Origin: Lysinibacillus sphaericus OT4b.31
GTDB lineage: Bacteria; Bacillota; Bacilli; Bacillales_A; Planococcaceae
Reading direction: 5' to 3'
NCBI RefSeq assembly: GCF_000392615.1
Contig: NZ_KB933398.1
Location: 439,729 to 503,728, forward strand
Length of the DNA stretch: 64,000 nt
Position 1 is the first letter of the stretch, and each line of letters begins with the position of its first letter. The position numbers and the translations under genes were made by a program. This document shows positions 30,422-37,986 of this stretch, in pieces. The notes beneath the pieces are model-generated. The model made no database searches. It saw only the letters and a program-made list of their open reading frames with translations, and was not told where the DNA came from.

Positions 30422-30774
30422 GGGGACGTTACGGATTCGACAGGGATGGTTCAAGCTTTAGTCGCGCGTCGGAGGTCTCGGCTCCGTCATCAACGGAAGT
30501 TATATAATAACTGGCAAACAACAAAACTTAGCTTTCGCAGCGTAAGCTCTTAAGCGCTCTGCCTATGCATCGCCCATGTGCATAACGTAGGGCCCAACTT
30601 TAGTGGGATACGGTCGGTGGTACCACCTGAGTCACCGGCAAGAGATTTCCAGGTTAGCGTACAGGACGCCTGTTTGTCGGCATAATGCTACGTGAAATGC
30701 GAATAGGCAAACTACACGCGTAGAAGCTGAAGTATTGGAGTCTTTGGACGCGGGTTCGACTCCCGCCGTCTCCA
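30422..30774 (+). ncRNA. ssrA: Transfer-messenger RNA (tmRNA)
   Basis: The 5' end GGGGACGTTACGGATTCGAC and the 3' TGGACGCGGGTTCGACTCCC form the tRNA-like half (acceptor GGGGAC with GTCTCC, T-arm GGTTCGA). The CCA end is not encoded. The tag frame at 30513-30545 reads GKQQNLAFAA then TAA, so the added tag is A-GKQQNLAFAA, ending in the LAFAA-type degron recognised by ClpXP. It rescues ribosomes stalled on broken mRNA together with SmpB. The 273-base gap upstream (30149-30421) contains a weak terminator for the previous gene near 30160-30186 and no clear gene. Confidence 0.97.
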
Positions 30775-30809
30775 TAATACGGAATCAAATGATTTCAATG
30801 AGTGTAATT

Positions 30810-30857
30810 TTAAGTATATTTTTGCCGTTTTGGCAAGGATATACTTAATTTTATTTT
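30810..30857 (+). terminator. ssrA: tmRNA terminator
   Basis: Perfect ten-base outer stem (30810-30819 with 30839-30848) with an inner TTTTGCC/GGCAAGG stem, followed by TTTTATTTT. The right half is partly repeated at 30859-30877 (GGCAAGGTTATACTTAA). Confidence 0.75.
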
Positions 30858-31418
30858 AGGCAAGGTTATACTTAAAAAATTCATGCATGTGATATTAGTG
30901 TGTGAAAGGAACCATAAAATTTCCGTTTGGAAACTTTATGGTTCCTTTTATCTTAAAAGACTAAACATTATTTTATTTTTTCAAATCCATAATAGTATTG
31001 CTCAATATCCATTTCTGTACAAGCTTCTCTATTCTTGGTAGTTCTTTATGACATTTGCCTTTTATAAAAAAAGAGGTCTTCTTTAACGGATGCATTAGTA
31101 AAAAGGACAGCGTCGTATAGACGTTGTCCTTAATTAAAAGTACTTTTGTTAAAACTCTTTTCTAAGTCTCCCGCTTAATTGTGCATAAATCCGAGAGATT
31201 TGCTCTTCTCATGCCCCATAGCATATTCATTAGAAATAAAGTTGTTTAAATCGATATGAATAAAATTTTTTAAAAATTGCTCTTATTTCCTTGAAGTCCT
31301 AATCTAGAAGTAAATATAGATTACTAGGTTTCATGCTGGGAAATCAAGTGATTTGTCATTCTAAAAAAATATATAAATGCTAATCATAGTGATGACGTAA
31401 CATAATAACCCGACTACT
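30858..31418. other. Gene-poor AT-rich stretch downstream of ssrA
   Basis: No confident gene. A strong hairpin at 30905-30948 (AAAGGAACCATAAA with TTTATGGTTCCTTT arms) is flanked by T-rich sequence. On the minus strand a 40-codon frame at 30973-31095 (MHPLKKTSFFIKGKCHKE...) has no ribosome binding site and may be the remnant of a longer gene. This is the usual side of ssrA where integrative elements insert, but I found no second copy of the tmRNA 3' end. Confidence 0.45.
31101..31131 (-). terminator. Terminator hairpin on the minus strand
   Basis: AAGGACAACGTC-type arms (31103-31114 with 31120-31131, one mismatch/wobble), five-base loop, and TTTTTA following on the minus strand. It is about 290 bases after the end of the three-gene module and may close its transcript. 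Confidence 0.5.
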
Positions 31419-32468
31419 CTATAAATTTACGGAGAGCTTTTGGTCAGTATCTCGAAAATCGGAGGGACTATTAAATATTATTGAGACATCGTCTAAGCTC
31501 AGTGAATTTTTACTTATTATAGACTTTATAACCTCTAAACCTATCTTCTCTGAGAACTGGTTTTTTTCTGTTGAAAGAAATCGCTCAGAAGCTTTATCAT
31601 ATAAAGATTTTAGCTTAGGTATTAAGTGACTGTATAAATAGATAATAAAGAAAATATCATTATCCTCAGCATCAAGAAGTTTCAATTTTTGTGATTGACT
31701 TACATAAATCTGTGTATTAGACTCATAATCAATTGCGAAAACAATGTCTATATCTTCGTTTCGAAGTCTAGCGGTAATTGTCCTCAATATTTCACCGTTA
31801 CTTATAAAAGCTTTAGTTATAATCAGTTCCGATGTTTGATCAGAAATTCCCTTAAAGACGTTATGCTCATCTGCCGTGTTCCCGATAAACCCGCCAATAT
31901 TCATCAAATTAAGACCCTCACCCAGGGAACCATTGTTTTCAATAAACTGAAAAAAGAGCCAGTTAAATAAATCTGAAGGTATCTCATATTCTTTATCAGC
32001 ATTAGCTATGAAACTTGTCCCGACTAGTTGTCTTACCCTCACTTGGTGAGCATCATTTGATGAGCAAATAATTAAGTGAACAGAGTTATTAAACGACATG
32101 AAGTAGGTTACTACTTGAGTGTAATTTACTCTTTGCGTTTTCGGGAGAATATTCCCATTTGAGTCTTTTTTTCTTCTTTTTGGATATTCAATATTTGCAG
32201 TAGCACTAAAGTACTCTACACATAATTCCTTCTCTTCTTGATTTTCACCTATCGTCTGTGATTTGAGTTCATTAGGTTCAGATATATCTCCCCAAGTATA
32301 ATAAAAGTTTTTCTCATCTTCTGGCAAACTACTAATTAGTTTACCGTCACGTTTTGAAACCATTAGAGGCTCAGCAAAACTTCTATTTAAAATATTTATT
32401 TTTACATCGTCCAAACTGTTTATCCCTGTCAGTTTGAACAATTTACAGGTTATTTTAGAGCTTGTCAA
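31419..32468 (-). CDS. Unknown protein, third gene of a coupled three-gene module
   Basis: 349 residues, predicted soluble, with no signal peptide or membrane segment. I recognise no family. It seems to be a mixed alpha/beta protein: an N-terminal part with FYYTWGDISEPNEL, a central part rich in beta strands (VVTYFMSFNNSVHLIICSSN), and a helical C-terminus (YLYSHLIPKLKSLYDKASE). The start is TTG 32468, overlapping the previous stop as TTGA, with GAGGGGG seven bases upstream. Codon use is AT-rich like the two genes before it and unlike the core genes. Its tight coupling suggests it works in one complex or pathway with them. Confidence 0.7.
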   Translation of the reverse strand: MTSSKITCKLFKLTGINSLDDVKINILNRSFAEPLMVSKRDGKLISSLPEDEKNFYYTWGDISEPNELKSQTIGENQEEKELCVEYFSATANIEYPKRRKKDSNGNILPKTQRVNYTQVVTYFMSFNNSVHLIICSSNDAHQVRVRQLVGTSFIANADKEYEIPSDLFNWLFFQFIENNGSLGEGLNLMNIGGFIGNTADEHNVFKGISDQTSELIITKAFISNGEILRTITARLRNEDIDIVFAIDYESNTQIYVSQSQKLKLLDAEDNDIFFIIYLYSHLIPKLKSLYDKASERFLSTEKNQFSEKIGLEVIKSIISKNSLSLDDVSIIFNSPSDFRDTDQKLSVNL

Positions 32469-33184
32469 TCTACATCCCCCTCACAGTTTACTTTCAATGG
32501 TTCATATTTAACTGATAATAGATAACCAGAAAGAGTTTTTCCAAGTTTCCCAAACTTAGTAGATACAATTACATAGTCCAAATAAGTTTCTGCACTCTTA
32601 ACTCGTATTGGCTTAACTTTAAACCGCTCGTTTAATTTATGGGATTTCCCACTAAACGTTCTCCCTTTAATATCTATTTTCCCCAGCAAATCTACGGAGA
32701 TCTTTCTTTCATAAATATTAAAAACCTGATTCGCTTCACAATCCCACCTATCTGAATAGGAAACATCTATTAACTCAGGGTTAAAATAAACATCCAGTGT
32801 AACTCCTAATTTTTTTATTAATAAGTTTGATAGCTGACCCTTAGGTTGAAGAGTAATTTCTATTTCAACGTCCTGGGAGTCGTATTCATAATTAGAAGGA
32901 GTAAATTTGATGGTTTCTTTTTTTCTCCCATTAATTATCGTAATAAGGGTAACATCCATCTTTTTAATTATCGAAGTAATTGCTGACCATAAATATGATA
33001 TTAAAATAGAGAGTAACCCAATTAATAATGTTATTACAGCACTAAGTACAGTTTTTTTCAGTACATCATTCTCATATCCTAGCTTATCTAAAATATTGTA
33101 AATTAGATTTTGATTGCTAGTTGCTGTGAATGCAACAATTAATGTAATTACAAATGTTTTTAATAATTGAACTGCAATTTTCAT
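32465..33184 (-). CDS. Unknown membrane-anchored protein, second gene of the module
   Basis: 239 residues with two N-terminal transmembrane helices (about 5-25 and 43-72). A soluble C-terminal domain of about 165 residues follows, rich in beta strands and probably cytoplasmic (positive NGRKKETIK after the second helix). I recognise no family. It overlaps the first gene by ATGA and the third by TTGA. In such an arrangement it could be the membrane partner or effector of the module, but no catalytic motif is visible. Confidence 0.7.
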   Translation of the reverse strand: MKIAVQLLKTFVITLIVAFTATSNQNLIYNILDKLGYENDVLKKTVLSAVITLLIGLLSILISYLWSAITSIIKKMDVTLITIINGRKKETIKFTPSNYEYDSQDVEIEITLQPKGQLSNLLIKKLGVTLDVYFNPELIDVSYSDRWDCEANQVFNIYERKISVDLLGKIDIKGRTFSGKSHKLNERFKVKPIRVKSAETYLDYVIVSTKFGKLGKTLSGYLLSVKYEPLKVNCEGDVD

Positions 33185-33702
33185 ACAAGCACCGCCGGAC
33201 CAAAACCAAGAAAGTCTATTAATTTCTTAATATCATTAATCTCGCCTTCAGACAATTCACTATCTACTCCTAGTACACCATTTGATTTTAGAGTGATCAT
33301 GTGCTTATCTTTTGATCTGAAGTATACCTGTAAAATTTGAAACTTGTGATTGTCAATTATAATATTTAATGTTTCAGGATCAATTTTTTCTCCTTGCAAA
33401 AAGGAATCAATATCAATATTATTTCCCAATTTACAATCAACTATGTTTAAATTAAATTCATTTTGCCTATTTATGAGATTTAAGAATTTATAATTAGTCA
33501 TTATAAGTTGTTTTACCGAGCTATGTACAAATATTTCAAATATCTTTTCGTCCATTAACCAAGTATTATAGGATTCAGGTGAGTACTGAATCCCAAATGA
33601 ATATCCATTTTTACCAACTAGAGCGGTGTCATTCAAAGATAATTGCTTATGCAAAGGGGTTGTTTTCTTGCTTGCTTGAAATAAGATTTTATAGAAATTC
33701 AT
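33181..33702 (-). CDS. Unknown soluble protein, first gene of the module
   Basis: 173 residues with no signal peptide or membrane helix. It begins MNFYKILFQASKKTTPLHKQ and ends in an EGEINDIKKLIDFLGFGPAVLV helix. No family recognised. ATG 33702 lies six bases after GGGGTGGGG; an in-frame ATG six codons earlier overlaps that site and is unlikely. It leads the three-gene operon. A TTGACA on the minus strand near 33782 may belong to its promoter, but I find no good -10 at the right distance. Confidence 0.65.
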   Translation of the reverse strand: MNFYKILFQASKKTTPLHKQLSLNDTALVGKNGYSFGIQYSPESYNTWLMDEKIFEIFVHSSVKQLIMTNYKFLNLINRQNEFNLNIVDCKLGNNIDIDSFLQGEKIDPETLNIIIDNHKFQILQVYFRSKDKHMITLKSNGVLGVDSELSEGEINDIKKLIDFLGFGPAVLV

Positions 33703-34010
33703 GGTATTCCCCACCCCCAATCAAAAAATGTATCAGAAATAAGCCTATTTGTACGCTAAATTTAGTAATGTCACTTTTGTCAACAAAAAGTAGTTTAGCT
33801 TTTTGCCTACTCCTTTTCATGAAAAATCATATAAAATCACAACATATAGAATAAATACAATGAATATACGAAAAGCCAAACAGCAAAAAACTCAATTTGC
33901 ATACTTTCATTATAAGGCAAATTTGTAAATACTGTACAATATTTAATCTTCCATAAAGTGAAATTATCCATGATTATTAATTAAGCTATTATAATTTCAA
34001 GAGAAAGTTG

Positions 34011-34040
34011 TTCAACAATCGGGCCATATTGTTGAATAAC
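34011..34040. repeat. Short (deleted) copy of the cassette repeat
   Basis: Outer arms only: TTCAACAATCGG ... ATTGTTGAATAAC, an imperfect palindrome that matches the outer ends of the full copies at 34695 and 35058 with the middle missing. It is upstream of the GNAT gene, within the 473-base gene-free stretch 33703-34175. Confidence 0.6.
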
Positions 34041-34116
34041 ATTTTTCTGAATGGCAGTAACATATAAATAGAATCTCAATGAAATGCTATACTTAGGAGT
34101 GTATTGTTTTAAGCTG

Positions 34117-34140
34117 TTCCGCAAACGGACCAGATTGTAA
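34117..34140. repeat. Second short copy of the cassette repeat
   Basis: TTCCGCAAACGG followed at once by ACCAGATTGTAA: the two outer arms of the full-length repeat joined together. It lies 36 bases before the GNAT start. Confidence 0.5.
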
Positions 34141-34175
34141 AAAAAGTAGTTTATTTTGTATGGGGGATGAGATGA

Positions 34176-34670
34176 ATGGATGTACAAATTATACAAGCAC
34201 CAGTAGAACAAAAAAATGTATTAAGACACTTACTTGAATTATATACATATGATTTTAGTGAGTTTGATCCCTTGGATGTAAATGAACAGGGATTATACGG
34301 ATACGAGTATTTTGATCATTATTGGACAGAACCAGAACGTTTTCCTTTTTTGATTAAGGTGAATGGAAATTATGCTGGATTCGCCTTGGTTTGTAAAATA
34401 ACCCAAGAGGGCGAGAACTATGAACCTTATTTTGAGATGGCTGAGTTTTTCGTTATGAAAAAATACCGAAAAGATGGTGTTGGCAGGCAAGCTGCATTTT
34501 ATTTATTTGATTCTTTTCCTGGAAAATGGAGAATCGCGGAAATGGAAGTGAACGTTCCAGCACAAAAATTCTGGAGGAAAATCATTTCTGAGTATACTAA
34601 GGGTAATTATAAAGAAATTCAAAAGGCGGATTGGGAAGGGCCAATCCAAATGTTTTTTACTGGCCAATAA
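34176..34670 (+). CDS. GNAT family N-acetyltransferase
   Basis: 164 residues. The GNAT core is visible: FLIKVNGNYAGFALVC (strands 2-3), an EMAEFFVMKKYRKDGVGRQAA acetyl-CoA-binding region with the basic K-x-x-x-x-G-V-G-R loop, and a late FWRKIISEY helix. It is a stand-alone cytoplasmic acetyltransferase; the substrate is unknown. ATG 34176 has GGGGGATGA upstream. It is flanked on both sides by copies of a structured repeat, like a small gene cassette, and is more AT-rich than the core genes. Confidence 0.88.
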   Translation: MDVQIIQAPVEQKNVLRHLLELYTYDFSEFDPLDVNEQGLYGYEYFDHYWTEPERFPFLIKVNGNYAGFALVCKITQEGENYEPYFEMAEFFVMKKYRKDGVGRQAAFYLFDSFPGKWRIAEMEVNVPAQKFWRKIISEYTKGNYKEIQKADWEGPIQMFFTGQ

Positions 34671-34694
34671 TCTGATGCTGTTTTATCTTTAATT

Positions 34695-34813
34695 TTCCGC
34701 AATCGGGCGCTTTTCTGAATAAGGAAAGCGTCTTTCTTCATGGAAAAGGCCAGATTGTGGAATAACGAATTTAAAAAATTTGAGGGAATTATGTTAAAAT
34801 AGGGGTCATTGTG
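34695..34813 (+). repeat. Full-length cassette repeat, copy A (terminator plus promoter-like half)
   Basis: Left half CCGCAATCGGGCGC with an inner hairpin (GCGCTTT with AAAGCG) and TCTTTCTTC works as a terminator for the GNAT gene. Next is the right arm GGCCAGATTGTGGAATAAC, which pairs with the left end, then GGGAATTATGTTAAAAT with a promoter-like AT-rich sequence. It shares nearly its whole length with copy B at 35058. Confidence 0.75.
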
Positions 34814-34851
34814 TTCAACCAATTAATACCTACATAAGAAGGAGTAAGATA

Positions 34852-35022
34852 ATGCGTTCTACGAAATTAATGTTATTAGGTATCTCAATAATGATAATCT
34901 CATTATTTATTCAAAATGAAGAAGGAATTAGATTTTATGGTAACGAGATATTTATATTAGCTTTTGGTTTTATCTTGACACTAATTGGATTCTTTATTAA
35001 AGGGAAAAGTAATAACAGTTAA
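34852..35022 (+). CDS. Small membrane protein, 56 residues
   Basis: Two hydrophobic helices (about residues 6-20 and 33-49) joined by a short polar loop with QNEEGIRFYGNE; the C-terminus KGKSNNS is basic and polar. ATG 34852 has AAGGAG nine bases upstream. It lies between two full copies of the cassette repeat, the first of which ends just before its ribosome binding site. No family recognised. Its complete gene signals and cassette-like setting support it as a real gene. Confidence 0.65.
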   Translation: MRSTKLMLLGISIMIISLFIQNEEGIRFYGNEIFILAFGFILTLIGFFIKGKSNNS

Positions 35023-35057
35023 AGTATATATCCTAAAACGAGAATTAAATAATGAAC

Positions 35058-35182
35058 TTCCACAATCGGGCGCATTTCTTTAGTAAGGAGGAATGCGTCT
35101 TTCTTCATTTAAGGGCCCGTTTGTTGAATAACATCGTTAAGGAAATTTAGGGTAATTATGTTAAAATTTAGGTTATATTGTG
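35058..35182 (+). repeat. Full-length cassette repeat, copy B
   Basis: Same plan as copy A: CCACAATCGGGCGC, inner hairpin GCGCATTTC with GAATGCGTC, TTTCTTC, right arm GTTTGTTGAATAAC, then TAGGGTAATTATGTTAAAAT. It follows the 56-residue gene and has no intact gene of its own downstream. Confidence 0.75.
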
Positions 35183-35193
35183 AATTAATGTAC

Positions 35194-35220
35194 TTAAACT
35201 AACGAAACAGGTTAGTTTAA
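35194..35220. other. Hairpin downstream of copy B
   Basis: TTAAACTAAC (35194-35203) pairs perfectly with GTTAGTTTAA (35211-35220). A second small palindrome, GAGCCC-TTT-GGGCTC, lies at 35254-35268. No function assigned. Both lie in the 495-base gene-free stretch 35023-35517. Confidence 0.4.
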
Positions 35221-35290
35221 AATTTAAATGTAGATGAATCAATTTCATATCTCTGAGCCCTTTGGGCTCTAAGTTTAAAACGACAAAAAA

Positions 35291-35395
35291 ATAGGGTACC
35301 TCCCCAAATCCTGTATAATGAGAGTTACGACACACACATTAACAGACTGGAGAGATACCCCTATGTCCATTATACGACAAGAAAGCGTCCGCCGT
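35291..35395 (+). mobile_element. Insertion-sequence left-end remnant
   Basis: A GGGTACCTCCCC end is followed by a TATAAT (35314-35319), a CTGGAGAG ribosome binding site, and ATG 35363 beginning MSIIRQES. From memory this is the N-terminus of a transposase family common in Bacillaceae, in which LF follows. Here the similarity stops after eight codons, so the element is a stub. AGGGTACCTCCCC (35293) and GGAGAGATACCCCT (35349) form an imperfect inverted pair. Confidence 0.42.
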
Positions 35396-35434
35396 AGCGG
35401 AAATCAATCGTTTCATATAGGTACTTCTATTTTT

Positions 35435-35492
35435 AAAAGGCCAGACTGTCTACAACCTCAATCTTTTGAGGTTGTAGACAGTCTGGCCTTTT
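35435..35492. terminator. Perfect 26-bp hairpin
   Basis: 35435-35460 pairs without mismatch with 35467-35492; six-base loop; A-run before and T-run after, so it terminates in both directions. It lies next to the minus-strand gene ending at 35518 and can terminate it. Confidence 0.85.
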
Positions 35493-35517
35493 ACTTGGGC
35501 ATGAGGATTTTTTATGT

Positions 35518-36102
35518 TTAGAAGTGAACGCCTGGCTTGTCAGAAAGTTTGCAACCAGTGCCATATTTTGCTTTTAATGCACCTTTGAAATTGGTTTGTT
35601 CTAACTCAGGGTATGCCTGTTTCCATAACTCAAATACATTATGATTAGATGCTACACCGTCTTTTGTTAAACGGACGATATGAAAACCATACTCATCATT
35701 ACATCTAGCTAACGGGCGATTTTCACGAACTGTAATGATACGACCGCTCGCAGTAATTTCATATAAACCTTCAAAGCCAGACACTACTCGTTTGTCTTCA
35801 CGAAGCTCTGCTGTTTTTTCATCCGTTTCTACTTCAGAAGCTTCTTCAGCGGTATTTTGCGTAGGTAGATCCTCTACAATTATAAAATCCTTGTTTGAAG
35901 CTTTGTCGCTCATCGTGGCCATCACGTTCATGATTGCGCCTACATAATGCATTGGTTTTTCATTACCTTCTTCATAAACAAAAATATTATAGTCGGTTTT
36001 ATTGACCTTCTTTATAATTATATTGCCTGTTGAAATAGTAAAACCGATAAATTGATTTTTATTGAGTGCTTGTAATGCTTCTTGCTTTGTTAAAATCATC
36101 AT
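35518..36102 (-). CDS. NUMOD4-like domain protein without nuclease domain
   Basis: 194 residues. The N-terminal part (about 1-85) is a small alpha/beta region of unknown kind, then an acidic linker (about 85-105). A NUMOD4-like motif follows: VSGFEGLYEITASGRIITV, then a NUMOD/helix-like part with FHIVRLTKDGVASNHNVFELW. NUMOD4 normally sits beside HNH nuclease domains, but no HNH motif is present. ATG 36102 (another ATG follows at 36099) is preceded by AGGAG. Such motifs usually bind DNA; the function here is unknown. Confidence 0.7.
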   Translation of the reverse strand: MMILTKQEALQALNKNQFIGFTISTGNIIIKKVNKTDYNIFVYEEGNEKPMHYVGAIMNVMATMSDKASNKDFIIVEDLPTQNTAEEASEVETDEKTAELREDKRVVSGFEGLYEITASGRIITVRENRPLARCNDEYGFHIVRLTKDGVASNHNVFELWKQAYPELEQTNFKGALKAKYGTGCKLSDKPGVHF

Positions 36103-36292
36103 TAAATCTCCTAAAAAAATATTTTCTCTATTTTACCATAAATTAAGGTCAATTGTTTTTTTCATAAAAGGGCAACAAACATAGCTATCCTATAAAATAT
36201 AAAGATGGTAATATTAAGTATTATTTGTTTTTGTAAATATTTATTAATTTTTCATGACATTTGTAAAATATTACAAAAGGAGTGTTTGTAGT

Positions 36293-37903
36293 TTGATTAA
36301 TGTATTAGGGGGCATCGGTTTATTCTTACTCGGTATGACGATGCTTACTAACGGTTTAAAAGAGCTAGCAGGGGATGCTTTGAAAAAATGGTTGAACCGT
36401 TTTACCGGAGGCACAATTAGTTCGGTACTATCAGGCACATTGATGACGATGATAGTGCAATCCTCTACTGCGACAACGTTGATTACAATCGGCTTTGTCA
36501 GTGCGGGACTCTTAACATTTGTACAATCCATTGGGGTCATTATAGGTGCAAATATTGGGAGTACAAGTACGGGATGGATTATTTCGTTAATTGGCTTCAA
36601 GATTAATATGCAAACCATGTCACTGCCTTTCATTGCATTTGGTGTATTTGTGCAATTATTAGCACCTCGTGATGTTAAAGCAGCAGGGGGCCTTTTTACA
36701 GGCTTTGGCTTATTATTTTTAGGCATTGATGTACTTCAAGGCGGAATGGCCTCTGTACAGGATATGATTCCATTTGATTCGTTTCAGGCGGATACAATTG
36801 GAGGTAAAGTCATTTTAATCGTGTTGGGGCTTATCATGACAGTCATTATGCAGGCATCAAGTGCAGCAATTGCTGCTACATTGACGGCGTTATATGCAGG
36901 GGCTATTGACTTTGAACAAGCGGCATATTTAGTCATAGGTCAAAATATTGGTACGACCGCAACCGCACTATTTGCAGCAATTGGTGCTTCAACCGCTGCC
37001 AAGCGAACAGCGATGACGCATGTGCTATTTAACGTTGCAACAGCAATCATTGTAACACTCGGTGCCACGCTCATGTTTAAACTAACTGAATTTGTGACAA
37101 TAACCATTAATAATAGCTTCGATGCAACACTAGGTATTGCAGTATTCCATACACTGTTCAGTGTTGTAGGTGCAATTATATTTGTGCCATTTGCACGGCC
37201 ATTTGCACGATTAATTGAGAAAATAATTCCTGAAAAGGGCAGCTATTTAACGCGCAATCTTGATGATAGCGTAGCAAAGGTGCCAGGAGTCGCTGTGGAA
37301 GTTTCATTTAATACACTCCAGGATATAACAAGGGAATTAACAACAGTTATTGTGACGCTCATTCAAACGCAAAAGATAACAACAGAAGCTGAAATTAAGT
37401 TAAATCAAATTGATGAGGCAATTGAAAAAACGCGTTTGTTCATGGATGCCATACAATCAACATCTAAGAAAGACCGTTATAAGCATATTTCACTGTTACA
37501 TGCATTGGATCATTTGTATCGTTTGGCAAAGGCACTTCGTGAACAACATCCCAATACACTTCAATTACAACCAAGATTAACGAAAAAATGGCTGACAGTG
37601 CTGGAGGAAGTGCTGATCATTATAGATGAGGATAGCCGCCTCCCAGAGATTTCGATGCTTTTACAGGAAACATCGGCTGAAATGGCAGCTGAACGACGAG
37701 ATAAACGCAATGCTTATTTTGAGAACTCTGTTGGCAACATGGTAGAGTTAGAAACCGCGGTGTCGAAAGTAGAAGCATTACTGTGGATCGATCGCCTTGT
37801 CTATCACTACTGGCGTACAACTGCGCGTTTAGCAGAATATCAAACTGCGACGAAAAAAAGCCGCCATGGGGAAGCAACGAAAAATTATGCTTTAACAGAT
37901 TAA
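36293..37903 (+). CDS. Na/Pi cotransporter family protein with PhoU-like C-terminus
   Basis: 536 residues. The N-terminal half holds the two inverted Na/Pi cotransporter repeats; the QSSTATTLITIGFVSAG and QASSAAIAATLTALYAG segments are the paired QSS/QASS signatures. The C-terminal approximately 200 residues are soluble, helical and PhoU-like (LNQIDEAIEKTRLFMDAIQ). The start is taken as TTG 36293 with AAAGGAG ten bases upstream, which yields the usual MINVLGGIGLFLLGM. It likely imports or exports phosphate with sodium. It is transcribed alone. Confidence 0.88.
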   Translation: MINVLGGIGLFLLGMTMLTNGLKELAGDALKKWLNRFTGGTISSVLSGTLMTMIVQSSTATTLITIGFVSAGLLTFVQSIGVIIGANIGSTSTGWIISLIGFKINMQTMSLPFIAFGVFVQLLAPRDVKAAGGLFTGFGLLFLGIDVLQGGMASVQDMIPFDSFQADTIGGKVILIVLGLIMTVIMQASSAAIAATLTALYAGAIDFEQAAYLVIGQNIGTTATALFAAIGASTAAKRTAMTHVLFNVATAIIVTLGATLMFKLTEFVTITINNSFDATLGIAVFHTLFSVVGAIIFVPFARPFARLIEKIIPEKGSYLTRNLDDSVAKVPGVAVEVSFNTLQDITRELTTVIVTLIQTQKITTEAEIKLNQIDEAIEKTRLFMDAIQSTSKKDRYKHISLLHALDHLYRLAKALREQHPNTLQLQPRLTKKWLTVLEEVLIIIDEDSRLPEISMLLQETSAEMAAERRDKRNAYFENSVGNMVELETAVSKVEALLWIDRLVYHYWRTTARLAEYQTATKKSRHGEATKNYALTD

Positions 37904-37908
37904 TAGGA

Positions 37909-37945
37909 TGCCCGACTCTCTTTTGGTTAGAGGACGGGTATTCTT
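37909..37945 (+). terminator. Imperfect terminator after the Na/Pi gene
   Basis: TGCCCG-ACTCTC pairs with GAGGACGGGTA with mismatches; only ATTCTTC follows. Weak. Confidence 0.4.
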
Positions 37946-37986
37946 CAGATAGACGTCATTTACTATCCTTCCAATTGAATGGTCAC

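Noticed and set aside
30362-30553. Open frame over the tmRNA 5' part
   Set aside because: It covers the tRNA-like and tag portions of ssrA, which fully explain this sequence.
30973-31095. 40-codon minus-strand gene
   Set aside because: No ribosome binding site and no recognised similarity; mentioned only as a possible remnant.
30422-36102. Integrative element bounded by tmRNA att repeats
   Set aside because: I found no second copy of the ssrA 3' end and no integrase, so the island idea is kept only as context.
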